A program made the position numbers and the translations under genes. The notes below the pieces were generated by a model. That model was not told where the DNA came from and ran no database searches. It saw only the letters and a list, made by a program, of their open reading frames with translations. From Streptococcus pyogenes (GTDB lineage Bacteria > Bacillota > Bacilli > Lactobacillales > Streptococcaceae), in NCBI RefSeq assembly GCF_002055535.1, contig NZ_LN831034.1, positions 186,001 through 250,000 on the forward strand: a stretch of DNA of 64,000 nucleotides, written 5' to 3'. Position 1 is the first letter of the stretch. Each line of letters opens with the position of its first letter. This document shows positions 7,770 to 16,457 of this stretch, one piece after another.

Positions 7770-9278
7770 TTAAGAAGGAACTCTCCAAAGTTCTTCTAAA
7801 CGTTTTTGGTAGTGGTTCTGGTGCAAGGCTAAGATGGTTTTGATTAAATCTTCGCGCTGCTGTTGGATACAGTCCAAACTCAAACCAAACAAGCGGGTCT
7901 CTTTGGGAAAAACACCGAGTTCTTTTAAGAAAGGCAAGAGCTTCTGACTGGTTACAACCAGATCTACAGGTTTATCATAGGGATAAATATTATCAGATAA
8001 GATATTGACCCGTGACAGTTTAACTTTGTAAGAAGGGATAGTTGAGGTGATGAAATTAGCTATAACGTTACCAACAGTTTCTTGGCTCTCAATAACAGTA
8101 ATATTGATTGGAGCAATAGAGCTTTCCAAGATCTGCTCAAGGTATAAACACATCAAGTGTAAGTGACCAGAACTAATACTGCCTTGACGGCCTGTGTCAT
8201 AAAGCCAATCTTTGATAACGGTTTCAAGCTTATCTAGTAGTAGCATGTTGCCTTGATATTGATCAAAATAATAACCATCAAAGGTAATTAAAGTTTGTAA
8301 ATTGTAGAGAGTTCTTTTGAAAAAAGGAATTAAGTTAGGGATATGCTCATGAATATCGGAATATTTTCCAACTAGTGCCTGAAGACGATGGATTAGTAAA
8401 TGATAATCGGGATCTTTGGTGATTAAATGGTAAAGTTGTTGTCGCTGATGACTTGTCCAGTACCCACTCAAGAAGGAGTTATCAGTCGTTAAATAAATTA
8501 AAAAGAGATAGTCAAAATCATCAGACGAAAATGTGACACGAGTTCGAGGTGCTAGCTCATCCACGGCAATGGTTTTGATATTGTCAAAAATAGGCAAGGA
8601 TTTGAGATGTTCAAAAAGAGCTAAATGAGGCAAATGAACAGGATAGCGATGGCGCTTCCAAGTCAACATCAACAGCACATCAAAAAACAAGAAGCGTCTA
8701 TCTAAAAAGGCAGAAGGTTGTAAGTTTTTTTGTGCTGCAAAGATAAAAGCATGAATCGTTTCAATGTCTGCAGGTTGTATATCATATAATATAATGCCGT
8801 ACTCTTTATGTAAAAGAGCAATCAAATACCGTATTTTAAGTTCATCTCCGATAACAGTATTGTCTACAATATTTAAACCAATGTCTTGTAAATAATGTTT
8901 TAATTTATGAATAAGACGATAAGCTTTTGACTGGGATATCCCTTGTTTTCGTGTATAAACAGCGATTGATTTGTGTTTGGGATTATCTAGTAATAAGAAT
9001 GTCAACATTTTTAGAGTATCTGATAAGGCAAAAATGTCATAAAAAAATGCTTCTCGCTTATCATTTAATACCTCACAATAAATACGAGATTTAATAAGCT
9101 CAATACGTAAGTACCCTTTAAATAAGGCGTTAAATTGTCGAAGATACTGCTTTATTTTTAAAGCAGTCAAAGTTGTTTGAGAACAAGCTGCTGCCATCGT
9201 CAGTTCTTTTTCTGTCAACAAAATAGCCAGTAGGATTTTCTGGTCAATAATATCGGATTCCAAATAATAATCTAACAA
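7770..9278 (-). CDS. rivR: RofA-like transcriptional regulator RivR (RALP4)
   Basis: A 502-residue stand-alone regulator of the RofA/Nra/Mga type. N-terminal helix-turn-helix regions lie around residues 20-60 (TELTMAAACSQTTLTALKIKQYL-like) and 95-150. Central PRD-like domains follow and a C-terminal EIIB-like domain (PVDLVVTSQKLLPF) completes it. The initiator is TTG at 9276-9278 with AAGGAG about 12 bases upstream. RivR belongs to the CovR/Mga network and represses capsule and grab genes in published work. A promoter (TTGACT, 16 bases, TACAAT) and an ATTAAA CovR-type box lie upstream. The gene is single, against pgi. Confidence 0.92.
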   Translation of the reverse strand: MLDYYLESDIIDQKILLAILLTEKELTMAAACSQTTLTALKIKQYLRQFNALFKGYLRIELIKSRIYCEVLNDKREAFFYDIFALSDTLKMLTFLLLDNPKHKSIAVYTRKQGISQSKAYRLIHKLKHYLQDIGLNIVDNTVIGDELKIRYLIALLHKEYGIILYDIQPADIETIHAFIFAAQKNLQPSAFLDRRFLFFDVLLMLTWKRHRYPVHLPHLALFEHLKSLPIFDNIKTIAVDELAPRTRVTFSSDDFDYLFLIYLTTDNSFLSGYWTSHQRQQLYHLITKDPDYHLLIHRLQALVGKYSDIHEHIPNLIPFFKRTLYNLQTLITFDGYYFDQYQGNMLLLDKLETVIKDWLYDTGRQGSISSGHLHLMCLYLEQILESSIAPINITVIESQETVGNVIANFITSTIPSYKVKLSRVNILSDNIYPYDKPVDLVVTSQKLLPFLKELGVFPKETRLFGLSLDCIQQQREDLIKTILALHQNHYQKRLEELWRVPS

Positions 9279-9320
9279 TGTAATTTTTCTCTCCTTAAAT
9301 TAAATTGTATAATCCTATAT

Positions 9321-9348
9321 ATTGTAGCGAATCTACCGTAAAAGTCAA
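9321..9348 (-). promoter_or_regulatory. Promoter of rivR
   Basis: On the minus strand TTGACT (9348-9343), 16 bases, TACAAT (9326-9321). An ATTAAA at 9299-9304, matching the CovR half-site ATTARA, sits between the transcription start and the TTG initiator. Confidence 0.6.
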
Positions 9349-9507
9349 CTAAAATCAATAGGATTACCAGTATAGTCACAATAAAGATCATCAAAAAGCA
9401 GCAAACTTCATCAATAGATTGATTGATGCGTGTTTTTAGCCCATAATTGAGAGAGCTAAGAACACGCGGGTGAAATCATATTTTTGCTGTTGACTTTTTA
9501 AATTTAA

Positions 9508-9642
9508 AAACCTAACCAGCCGGTTAACTGGTCAGGTTTAAACAAGGGAGGGCACCTAAGAAGATAGGTGCCCAGGAGATTTATGAAAAGGGAAAACAAG
9601 GGGAAAACCTATTCTCCCAACGGTTTAGGTAAACCGCTTTTT
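9508..9642. other. Cluster of three hairpins upstream of the insertion sequence
   Basis: Three inverted repeats in 135 bases. 9508-9539 has AAACCT(A)ACCAG arms. 9550-9573 has perfect 8-base GGGCACCT/AGGTGCCC arms. 9619-9642 has CGGTTT/AAACCG arms followed by CTTTTT, an intrinsic terminator on the plus strand. A strong AGGAG plus ATG starts between the second and third. This looks like a structured leader or small RNA rather than random sequence. On the minus strand the first repeat is followed by TTTTTA and could end transcripts moving the other way. Confidence 0.5.
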
Positions 9643-9714
9643 AGGATGTTTTCATTCTACGATAGTAACCTTAAAGTTTTCTTAAATGATTCTTTAGAAT
9701 GCCTTTATTTTTAA
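9583..9714 (+). CDS. Possible 43-residue protein or leader peptide
   Basis: ATG with AGGAG four bases upstream opens a frame of 43 residues (MKRENKGKTYSPNGLGKP...SLECLYF). The terminator-like hairpin 9619-9642 lies inside the frame, an arrangement seen in attenuators. I do not recognise a family and see no clear membrane segment. It may be a leader peptide, a relic, or chance. It ends 14 bases before the target duplication of the insertion sequence, so a longer transcript may have been cut off. Confidence 0.3.
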   Translation: MKRENKGKTYSPNGLGKPLFRMFSFYDSNLKVFLNDSLECLYF

Positions 9715-9728
9715 TCTTTTTTGAGAGA

Positions 9729-9737
9729 GCTAGTTTC
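9729..9737. repeat. Left copy of the 9-bp target duplication (GCTAGTTTC)
   Basis: Identical to 11054-11062 and directly abutting the left terminal inverted repeat of the insertion sequence. Confidence 0.85.
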
Positions 9738-11053
9738 CACGCCAAACGCATGAAGAAACTTTTGTTTTCAGAAAACTAGATTCATAATGACAAAATCAAT
9801 CAAAGTAGTACACTATAGATGAGGTGACTACGATGATTGATTTTATTATTTCTATTGATGATTGCGCAGTTGAATTGGATAGTCGTCAATCTTGGAAAAT
9901 TCGCTACCCCTTATCAACCATTCTATTTCTTGTCTTCGTTTGTCAGTTAGCTGGCATTGAAACCTGGAAGGAGATGGAAGATTTTATTGAAATGAATGAA
10001 CCATTGTTTGCGACCTACGTTGATTTGAGTGAAGGTTGTCCGTCTCATGATACCTTAGAGCGTGTGATTAGTCTTGTTAATTCAGACCGTTTAAAAGAGC
10101 TTAAAGTTCAATTTGAGCAATCATTGACAAGCTTAGATGCCGTTCATCAACTGATTTCAGTGGACGGTAAAACGATTCGAGGCAATCGAGGTAAAAATCA
10201 GAAGCCTGTTCATATTGTAACGGCTTATGATGGGGGTCATCATCTTAGTTTGGGACAGGTAGCGGTTGAGGAGAAAAGTAATGAAATTGTTGCCATCCCT
10301 CAGCTATTGCGGACAATTGATATCCGTAAAAGCATTGTAACGATAGACGCAATGGGCACGCAGACGGCTATCGTTGATACGATTATAAAAGGTAAAGCAG
10401 ACTATTGCTTAGCCGTCAAAGGAAATCAAGAAACACTTTATGATGATATTGCTCTTTATTTTAGTGATGTCAACTTATTGGAAGAACTCCAAGAAAATGC
10501 ACAGTATTATCAGACTGTTGAAAAATCTAGGGGACAGATTGAAGTTAGAGAATACTGGGTGTCTTCCGATATCAAATGGTTGTGTCAAAATTATCCCAAA
10601 TGGCATAAGTTACGTGGTATTGGGATGACTCGTAACACGATTGATAAGGATGGTCAGCTGAGTCAAGAGAATCGTTATTTTATCTTTAGCTTTAAGCCGG
10701 ATGTCCTCACATTTGCCAATTGTGTACGAGGTCATTGGCAGATAGAGAGTATGCACTGGTTATTGGACGTTGTTTATCATGAAGATCATCATCAGACATT
10801 GGATAAAAGAGCCGCATTTAACCTAAATCTTATCCGAAAAATGTGCTTATATTTTCTCAAAGTGATGGTATTTCCTAAAAAAGACCTCAGTTATCGTCGC
10901 AAACAACGGTATATTTCTGTCCATTTGGAAGATTATTTAGTCCAATTATTTGGAGAAAGAGGCTAAGCAGATGATTGATTTAAAAAGGAATCTTTTCAAA
11001 ATTGATGTCCGGGCACAAAAGGATGAAGAGAAAGTTTTCATGCGTACGGCGTG
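9738..11053 (+). mobile_element. ISAs1-family insertion sequence, complete (1316 bp)
   Basis: The outer ends are imperfect inverted repeats. The left end reads CACGCCAAACGCATGAAG and the right end, read inward, CACGCCGTACGCATGAAA. A 9-bp direct repeat GCTAGTTTC flanks it on both sides (9729-9737 and 11054-11062). A single uninterrupted DDE transposase fills the inside. Length, one reading frame and an 8-10 bp duplication are all normal for ISAs1. The intact ends and matching target duplication indicate insertion by transposition without later rearrangement at the ends. Confidence 0.85.
9833..10966 (+). CDS. ISAs1-family transposase
   Basis: A 377-residue transposase with an N-terminal DDE_Tnp_1-associated domain (residues 1-90, with CPSHDTLERV) followed by the DDE catalytic core. 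Candidate catalytic residues are Asp in SVDGKTIRGN, Asp in TIDAMGTQ, and Glu in GHWQIESMHWLLDVVYHEDHH, the family's C-terminal signature. The ATG at 9833 is preceded by GAGGTG at 9821. A GTG at 9824 is in frame but overlaps that site. No frameshift or stop, so the enzyme may be active. Confidence 0.93.
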   Translation: MIDFIISIDDCAVELDSRQSWKIRYPLSTILFLVFVCQLAGIETWKEMEDFIEMNEPLFATYVDLSEGCPSHDTLERVISLVNSDRLKELKVQFEQSLTSLDAVHQLISVDGKTIRGNRGKNQKPVHIVTAYDGGHHLSLGQVAVEEKSNEIVAIPQLLRTIDIRKSIVTIDAMGTQTAIVDTIIKGKADYCLAVKGNQETLYDDIALYFSDVNLLEELQENAQYYQTVEKSRGQIEVREYWVSSDIKWLCQNYPKWHKLRGIGMTRNTIDKDGQLSQENRYFIFSFKPDVLTFANCVRGHWQIESMHWLLDVVYHEDHHQTLDKRAAFNLNLIRKMCLYFLKVMVFPKKDLSYRRKQRYISVHLEDYLVQLFGERG

Positions 11054-11062
11054 GCTAGTTTC
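11054..11062. repeat. Right copy of the 9-bp target duplication (GCTAGTTTC)
   Basis: Matches 9729-9737 exactly and abuts the right inverted repeat. Confidence 0.85.
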
Positions 11063-11107
11063 TTGTCAGCCTTGAACCTTTTTCCTAATTTATGGTATGA
11101 TAAGAAG

Positions 11108-11294
11108 ATGATGAAAAAAGAGATTCTCAAAGAACTCTTCTAGTCTTTACGAACTATGGATGTAGACTTAAAACGTCAAAATGATCAAGCTTTATTAGTG
11201 GATGTTGTTAGCAATCAAGCTTATCAGCGGGCCAATACGATTGCCAAATCAAACGATTTATGATATTGCTGTTTAGGAGGTTTATCTTAGATGA
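11108..11294 (+). pseudogene. 5-formyltetrahydrofolate cyclo-ligase remnant
   Basis: The N-terminus begins MMKKEILKELF, has an in-frame TAG, then runs SLRTMDVDLKRQNDQALL to ANTIAKS. It then jumps directly to a C-terminal tail QTIYDIAV, a second TAG, EVYLR and TGA 11292-11294 overlapping the next ATG. The tail matches the family's D(I/V)AV-E ending and the position directly before a rhomboid gene is usual for this gene in streptococci. About two thirds of the gene, including the ATP and folate sites, is deleted and two stop codons were gained. It cannot make an active enzyme. A promoter-like TTGAAC ... TATGAT remains upstream at 11072. Confidence 0.7.
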
Positions 11295-11962
11295 CACAGT
11301 TATTAAAACGATATCCTATTACTATTTTCCTTTTAGGGTTAACAGGCTTAATTTTTATAGCAATGCAAGTGGTATATGGACATTTAGCAACTGGTGCTCA
11401 AGCTATTTATCAAGTTGGAGGTATGTTTGGATTACTAGTAAAAGCAATGCCAGACCAGTTGTGGCGATTGGTGACTCCGATATTTATTCATATCGGCTTT
11501 GGTCATTTTTTTGTCAATGGATTAACACTATATTTTGTTGGTCAAATCGTCGAAGACCTCTGGGGCTCACGCCGTTTTTTATTACTTTATGTTTTATCAG
11601 GTGTTATGGGCAATGCCTTTACTTTTTGGTTGACTCCTGAAACAGTAGCTGCAGGAGCATCGACGTCGTTATTTGGACTTTTTGCTGCTATTGTAGTATT
11701 GAGTTTTTTGGGTAAGAACCAAGCGTTGAAAGATTTGGGCAAGTCATACCAGACGTTAATTGTAGTCAATTTACTGATGAATCTTTTTATGCCAAACGTG
11801 AGTATGGCAGGCCATATTGGCGGTGTCGTGGGTGGTGCGTTACTGAGTATAGTTTTTCCAACTAAGATGAGAGTGATAACAGTGAAGAAAACCAAGCGAA
11901 TGTTGGCTTTAGTGAGCTATGGTATTATTTTGGTTGGTGTGTTAGTGCTTGGGTTTTTATAA
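11291..11962 (+). CDS. Rhomboid-family intramembrane serine protease
   Basis: A 223-residue membrane protein with six or seven membrane helices. The catalytic serine is in GASTSLFG (Ser124) and the partner histidine in AGHIGG (His176). The L1-loop WRL/TPIFIHIGFGHFFVN segment is typical of rhomboids. It should cut membrane-spanning substrates within the bilayer. AGGAGG lies upstream of the ATG and the ATG overlaps the TGA of the decayed cyclo-ligase gene, so the old operon partner is lost while this gene is kept. A very strong two-way terminator follows at 12022. Confidence 0.92.
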   Translation: MTQLLKRYPITIFLLGLTGLIFIAMQVVYGHLATGAQAIYQVGGMFGLLVKAMPDQLWRLVTPIFIHIGFGHFFVNGLTLYFVGQIVEDLWGSRRFLLLYVLSGVMGNAFTFWLTPETVAAGASTSLFGLFAAIVVLSFLGKNQALKDLGKSYQTLIVVNLLMNLFMPNVSMAGHIGGVVGGALLSIVFPTKMRVITVKKTKRMLALVSYGIILVGVLVLGFL

Positions 11963-12021
11963 AAATAAGTGAGTGGTTAGCACTGTTACTTCTCAGATGG
12001 CTAGTAGGATGAAATGACTTA

Positions 12022-12070
12022 AAAACCATAAAAATAAGGAGGGATTTTCCCTCCTTATTTTTATGGTTTT
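12022..12070. terminator. Bidirectional terminator between the rhomboid gene and galU
   Basis: A perfect inverted repeat of more than 20 bases per arm with an AAGGAGGGA core, AT-rich at both bases. It includes the last codons and stop of galU on the minus strand. Confidence 0.92.
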
Positions 12071-12960
12071 GTCTTCTCTAGTGCTTTGCCCAGTTGGATG
12101 ATGTAGGCTTTCAAGTCATCTTTGACTTGAGGGTGTTTCAGGGCATAATCCAAAGAAGTTTTCATAAACCCAAATTTATCGCCAACATCATAGCGTTTCC
12201 CTTTAAACTCACGAGCAAAGACACGCTGTGTCTTATTGAGGGTATCAATAGCATCAGTCAGTTGAACTTCATTGCCTGCACCAGGTTCTTGTTTTTCTAA
12301 AATACTAAAAATTTCTGGTGTGAGCAAGTAACGTCCAATAATTGCCAAATCACTAGGTGCATCTTGAGGTTGTGGTTTTTCAACAAAAGTATCCACACTA
12401 TAGAGTCCTTTTACTGCTTTTGCTTGAGGAGCAATGATACCGTAGTTAGAGACATCCTCGTGAGGAACCCTCATGACGGCAATAGTTGCAGCATGAGTTT
12501 CTTCATAGTCATCGATCAATTGTTTGGTTAATGGTTTTACATTTGGATTTGTAATATCCATCAGATCATCACCTAGCATGACAACAAAAGGTTCATTGCC
12601 AACAAAGGTCTTTGCTTGAAGAACTGCGTCTCCTAATCCTCTTGGATGACTCTGTCGAATAAAGTGAAGATTAATAGAAGTGGTCTCGTCTACTAACTTT
12701 AGAAGTTCGATTTTTCCTTTAGCCTGTAAATTATATTCTAATTCAAAATTAGAATCAAAATGATCTTCTATGGAGCGTTTGGATTTTCCAGTAACGATAA
12801 GAATTTCTTCGATACCTGATTTTAGAGCTTCTTCAACGATAAATTGAATAGTTGGTTTATCAACAATAGGTAGCATCTCCTTGGCAAGGGCCTTGGTTGC
12901 AGGTAAAAAACGTGTGCCTAAACCTGCTGCGGGAATAATAGCTTTTCTGACTTTGGTCAT
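12061..12960 (-). CDS. galU: UTP-glucose-1-phosphate uridylyltransferase
   Basis: A 299-residue nucleotidyltransferase making UDP-glucose from UTP and glucose 1-phosphate. The motif [23 protein letters not shown]... is at the N-terminus and the substrate motifs VEKPQP and [10 protein letters not shown] are further on. In GAS this copy is often called hasC2, a paralogue of hasC in the capsule operon; UDP-glucose feeds hyaluronan and other glycans. The ATG at 12960 has AGGAGG five bases upstream. It follows gpsA by 32 bases in the same operon. Confidence 0.96.
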   Translation of the reverse strand: MTKVRKAIIPAAGLGTRFLPATKALAKEMLPIVDKPTIQFIVEEALKSGIEEILIVTGKSKRSIEDHFDSNFELEYNLQAKGKIELLKLVDETTSINLHFIRQSHPRGLGDAVLQAKTFVGNEPFVVMLGDDLMDITNPNVKPLTKQLIDDYEETHAATIAVMRVPHEDVSNYGIIAPQAKAVKGLYSVDTFVEKPQPQDAPSDLAIIGRYLLTPEIFSILEKQEPGAGNEVQLTDAIDTLNKTQRVFAREFKGKRYDVGDKFGFMKTSLDYALKHPQVKDDLKAYIIQLGKALEKTKP

Positions 12961-12992
12961 CAGCACCTCCTCTTATTTTAGTGACGCATGGC

Positions 12993-14009
12993 TTAATGCC
13001 ATTCATTTTCAGAACGAAATTCATTTGACATCATGCCGAGGATGCTTTCTTTGATATCAGCGCCCTCGTAGATGGACTTATAAATAGCTGTTGTAATTGG
13101 CATGTAAACTCCGAGGTCTTGGGCAATTTCATAGGCTACCTTAGTTGTTGCGATACCTTCGATAACCATACCCATGTTGCGTTCAATATCTTCTAATTTT
13201 TCACCACGTCCAAGGGCAGCTCCAGCCCGCCAGTTACGTGAATGGACAGAAGTACCTGTTACAATTAGATCACCAACACCAGATAACCCACTGTAGGTTA
13301 ACGGGTCAGCACCAAGCTTGACGCCTAGACGGGTGATTTCAGCTAACCCACGAGTAATTACCGCTGCTTTGGCATTATCTCCATACCCAAGTCCATGGAG
13401 AGCTCCTGCTCCAACAGCAATAATGTTTTTGAGGGCACCAGCTGTTTCAACTCCGATGACGTCGGTATTGGTATAAAGTCGGAAGTAGTGGTTACTAAAG
13501 AGGGACTGAACATACTTTGCAGCTTCAATATCTTTTGAGGCTGCCGTGATGAGAGTAATATCGCGAACGATAGTTTCTTCAGCATGACTAGGACCTGATA
13601 CAACGACCACTTCACTACGAAAATGAGCTGGAATTTCTTCTTCTAGGATAGTTGATAAACGTTCGTGGGTCTCTGGTTCTAGACCTTTTGAGGCATGCAT
13701 GACCACTACTTTATGATCTAAAATGGCGGCAACTTGTCTAGCAACTAATCGTGTTACTTTAGTTGGCACAACAAAAAGCACCGCATCAACATCTGATAGG
13801 GCTTGACCTAAATCAAGAGTTGCCGTAATGTTTTTGTCTAACACAATGTCTTTGAAGTAGTGTCTATTGGTATGCTTGGTATTTATCTCTTCAATTTGAT
13901 CAGGAATATTTCCCCATAAACGGACGTCATGGCCATTGTCATTAAGAACCTGAGAAAGGGCAGTTCCCCAAGAACCAGGTCCTAAAATAGCTACTTTTTG
14001 TTTTGTCAT
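12993..14009 (-). CDS. gpsA: Glycerol-3-phosphate dehydrogenase [NAD(P)+]
   Basis: A 338-residue Rossmann-fold dehydrogenase reducing dihydroxyacetone phosphate to sn-glycerol 3-phosphate for phospholipid synthesis. It shows the nucleotide loop GPGSWGTAL, the active-site lysine region [22 protein letters not shown] (family signature) and [15 protein letters not shown] precedes the ATG. An extended -10 (TGTTATAAT on the minus strand, 14049-14041) lies upstream. First gene of the gpsA-galU operon. Confidence 0.97.
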   Translation of the reverse strand: MTKQKVAILGPGSWGTALSQVLNDNGHDVRLWGNIPDQIEEINTKHTNRHYFKDIVLDKNITATLDLGQALSDVDAVLFVVPTKVTRLVARQVAAILDHKVVVMHASKGLEPETHERLSTILEEEIPAHFRSEVVVVSGPSHAEETIVRDITLITAASKDIEAAKYVQSLFSNHYFRLYTNTDVIGVETAGALKNIIAVGAGALHGLGYGDNAKAAVITRGLAEITRLGVKLGADPLTYSGLSGVGDLIVTGTSVHSRNWRAGAALGRGEKLEDIERNMGMVIEGIATTKVAYEIAQDLGVYMPITTAIYKSIYEGADIKESILGMMSNEFRSENEWH

Positions 14010-14236
14010 TCTAAATTCTCCTTCAAGAGCTAGTCACTCTATTATAACATAACACCTTGATTAGCTCTATTAGAAAAGGTATATGGTCTTGGCTAATAAG
14101 GCGTTCCCAAGAGAGCTAGCTATATTAATAATGTTGTTTAATAAGCTTCATCAGGTGAGCTGTTGTCATGGCTTTGCCCTGTTCTTTTTAGTTATTTAAG
14201 TTCGGAAACTTATTTTTAAAAATAAAGATATTTTAA

Positions 14237-14265
14237 TTGACAATAGTTATCTAGAGAACTAAAAT
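14237..14265 (+). promoter_or_regulatory. Promoter of the MarR-ABC exporter operon with embedded operator
   Basis: TTGACA 14237-14242, 17-base spacer, TAAAAT 14260-14265. The spacer contains the near-perfect 18-base palindrome TAGTTATCTAGAGAACTA at 14244-14261 (16 of 18 symmetric positions), placed where a bound MarR dimer would block RNA polymerase. Confidence 0.75.
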
Positions 14266-14306
14266 ACTTATCATAGAAACTATTAAAGAAAATAAGGAGG
14301 GAAGAG

Positions 14307-14756
14307 ATGTCACAAGTGATAGGTGATTTACGTGAATTGATACATCAAATCGAACAAATTAGTGATGAGATTGCAAAAAAATATGATGTAGAGCATCTAG
14401 CAGGTCCTCAAGGTTATGTTCTTGTTTTTTTAGCTAAACACCAAAATCAAGAAATATTTGTCAAAGATATTGAAAAACAACTTCGTATCTCAAAGTCAGT
14501 TGCTAGTCATTTAGTGAAACGTATGGTCAAAAATGGGTTTATCAATGTGATGCCTTCCCAAGTGGATAAGCGTTATAAGCAAGTAGTGTTAGCGCAGGTT
14601 GGTAGAGATAAATTGCCTTTGTTGCGGGAGTGTCGTAAGGATATCGAGCACTATTTTTTAAAAGAAATTACAAAAGAAGAGTTGCTGACAGCGAAAAAAG
14701 TAATTGAACAGCTCAAGCAAAATATGCTAACTTATAAAGGAGACAACGATGCTTAA
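14307..14756 (+). CDS. MarR-family transcriptional regulator
   Basis: A 149-residue winged-helix regulator. The recognition helix lies in LRISKSVASHLVKRMVKNGFI (residues about 54-74) and the wing in SQVDKRYKQVVL, as in the MarR family. AAGGAGGG lies before the ATG. It is the first gene of an operon whose next two genes encode an ABC exporter, overlapping the first of these by 8 bases. It probably represses its own operon through the palindrome at 14244 and is released by a drug-like ligand, as for related exporters; this is an inference from arrangement. Confidence 0.9.
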   Translation: MSQVIGDLRELIHQIEQISDEIAKKYDVEHLAGPQGYVLVFLAKHQNQEIFVKDIEKQLRISKSVASHLVKRMVKNGFINVMPSQVDKRYKQVVLAQVGRDKLPLLRECRKDIEHYFLKEITKEELLTAKKVIEQLKQNMLTYKGDNDA

Positions 14757-16455
14757 AGACGCAATCTTACGTTATAAATGGTATGCTTTAGGCTCATTTT
14801 TTATGGTTATTGGGGTTGTTGCAAGTAGTCTCTTGCAACCACATTATCTTAAATCTGTGCTAAGCGCTGTTATTCAAAATAATCAAGAGAAAATTTATGA
14901 GGTTGGGAAACCATTACTTATTATTGCCCTTTTAGGGTTAATGTCTGGAGCGATTAATACGGTTTTAGCTGCTAAAATAGCTCAAGGTGTATCTGCTGAT
15001 ATGAGGGAGAAGACCTTTCGAAAAATCCAAGACTTTTCATATGCCAATATTGAAGCTTTTAATGCTGGTAATCTTGTGGTTAGGCTAACTAATGATATCA
15101 ATCAAATCCAAAGTTTAGTCATGATGATGTTTCAAATTCTCTTTCGTTTGCCGATCCTTTTTATTGGCGCGTTTATTATGGCAGTTCAGACATTCCCTCA
15201 ATTATGGTGGGTCATTGTTGTAATGGTTATCTTAATTGCCCTCATCATGGGTTTGGTGATGCGTCAAATGGGTCCTCGTTTTGGTAAATTTCAACGGTTA
15301 ATGGATAAGATTAATCGCATCGCTAAGGAAAATCTCCGTGGCGTTCGCGTGGTTAAATCATTTGTACAAGAACAACAACAATACACTAAATTTAAAGAAA
15401 CGTCCAATGATCTTTTGGCGTTAAATTTATCTATTGGTTATGGTTTTTCACTAATGCAGCCGGCTTTAATGTTGGTGTCTTATTTGGCAGTTTATGTTTC
15501 TATAAATGTTGTTTCGACCATGGTCGAAACAGATCCAACAGTGATTGGGAATATTGCCTCTTTCATGACTTATATGATGCAAATTATGTTTTCAATTATT
15601 GTGGTTGGTTCCATGGGGATGCAAGTTAGTCGTGCTTTTGTTTCTATGGCTAGAATTAGGCAAATATTGTCTACAGAACCTGCCATGACATTTGAAAATG
15701 AAAAGGAAGAAACCATCTCAGGAAGCATTGTATTTGACGATGTTAGTTTTACATATCCTAATGATGATGAGCCAACCTTGAAGCACATTTCTTTTGCTAT
15801 TGAACCTGGGCAAATGGTCGGCATCGTTGGTGCAACAGGATCTGGGAAATCAACGCTTGCACAGCTCATCCCTCGCTTATTTGATCCTCAAGATGGCCAA
15901 ATTTTGTTAGGAGGAAAGCCGATTAAAACCCTAAGTCAAACAACCCTGCGCCAATCGGTTTCCATCGTGTTGCAAAAGGCTATTCTCTTTTCAGGAACGA
16001 TAGCTGATAACCTTCGCCAAGGCTCAGCAAAAGCTGATATTGATGCTATGCAAAAAGCCGCTCAAATCGCGCAAGCAAAAGAATTTATTGATCGTATGGA
16101 TAGCCGTTATGAGAGCCAAGTTGAAGAGCGAGGTAGTAACTTGTCTGGCGGACAAAAGCAACGTCTGTCTATTGCACGTGGTGTCATTAATCATCCCAAA
16201 ATTCTTATATTAGACGATTCCACTTCAGCTCTTGATGCAAAATCTGAAAAACGCGTTCAAGAAGCCTTAAGTCATAAATTAGAAGGTACAACTACAGTTA
16301 TTGTTGCTCAAAAAATTTCATCGGTAGTTAAGGCAGATAAGATCTTAGTCCTTGACCAAGGACAGTTAATTGGAGAAGGAACACACGCAGAGTTGGTGGC
16401 TAATAATGCGATTTATCGTGAAATTTATGAGACACAAAAAGGAAGGGAGGAGTAG
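14749..16455 (+). CDS. ABC exporter subunit 1 (degenerate catalytic site)
   Basis: A 568-residue half-transporter with six membrane helices (residues 1-300) and an ATPase domain. Walker A is GATGSGKST (about residue 364) and the signature is LSGGQKQR. The Walker B ends [12 protein letters not shown], with Asp where the catalytic Glu normally is. The H-loop histidine is replaced by Gln (IVAQKIS). These are the hallmarks of the non-hydrolysing half of heterodimeric exporters such as TM287/288, PatAB or LmrCD. The partner is the next gene. Substrate unknown, perhaps drugs or peptides. Confidence 0.92.
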   Translation: MLKDAILRYKWYALGSFFMVIGVVASSLLQPHYLKSVLSAVIQNNQEKIYEVGKPLLIIALLGLMSGAINTVLAAKIAQGVSADMREKTFRKIQDFSYANIEAFNAGNLVVRLTNDINQIQSLVMMMFQILFRLPILFIGAFIMAVQTFPQLWWVIVVMVILIALIMGLVMRQMGPRFGKFQRLMDKINRIAKENLRGVRVVKSFVQEQQQYTKFKETSNDLLALNLSIGYGFSLMQPALMLVSYLAVYVSINVVSTMVETDPTVIGNIASFMTYMMQIMFSIIVVGSMGMQVSRAFVSMARIRQILSTEPAMTFENEKEETISGSIVFDDVSFTYPNDDEPTLKHISFAIEPGQMVGIVGATGSGKSTLAQLIPRLFDPQDGQILLGGKPIKTLSQTTLRQSVSIVLQKAILFSGTIADNLRQGSAKADIDAMQKAAQIAQAKEFIDRMDSRYESQVEERGSNLSGGQKQRLSIARGVINHPKILILDDSTSALDAKSEKRVQEALSHKLEGTTTVIVAQKISSVVKADKILVLDQGQLIGEGTHAELVANNAIYREIYETQKGREE

Positions 16456-16457
16456 TG

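Noticed and set aside
11260..11640. 126-codon frame overlapping the start of the rhomboid gene
   Set aside because: Shifted frame over the rhomboid coding sequence; the rhomboid has catalytic motifs and a good ribosome site.
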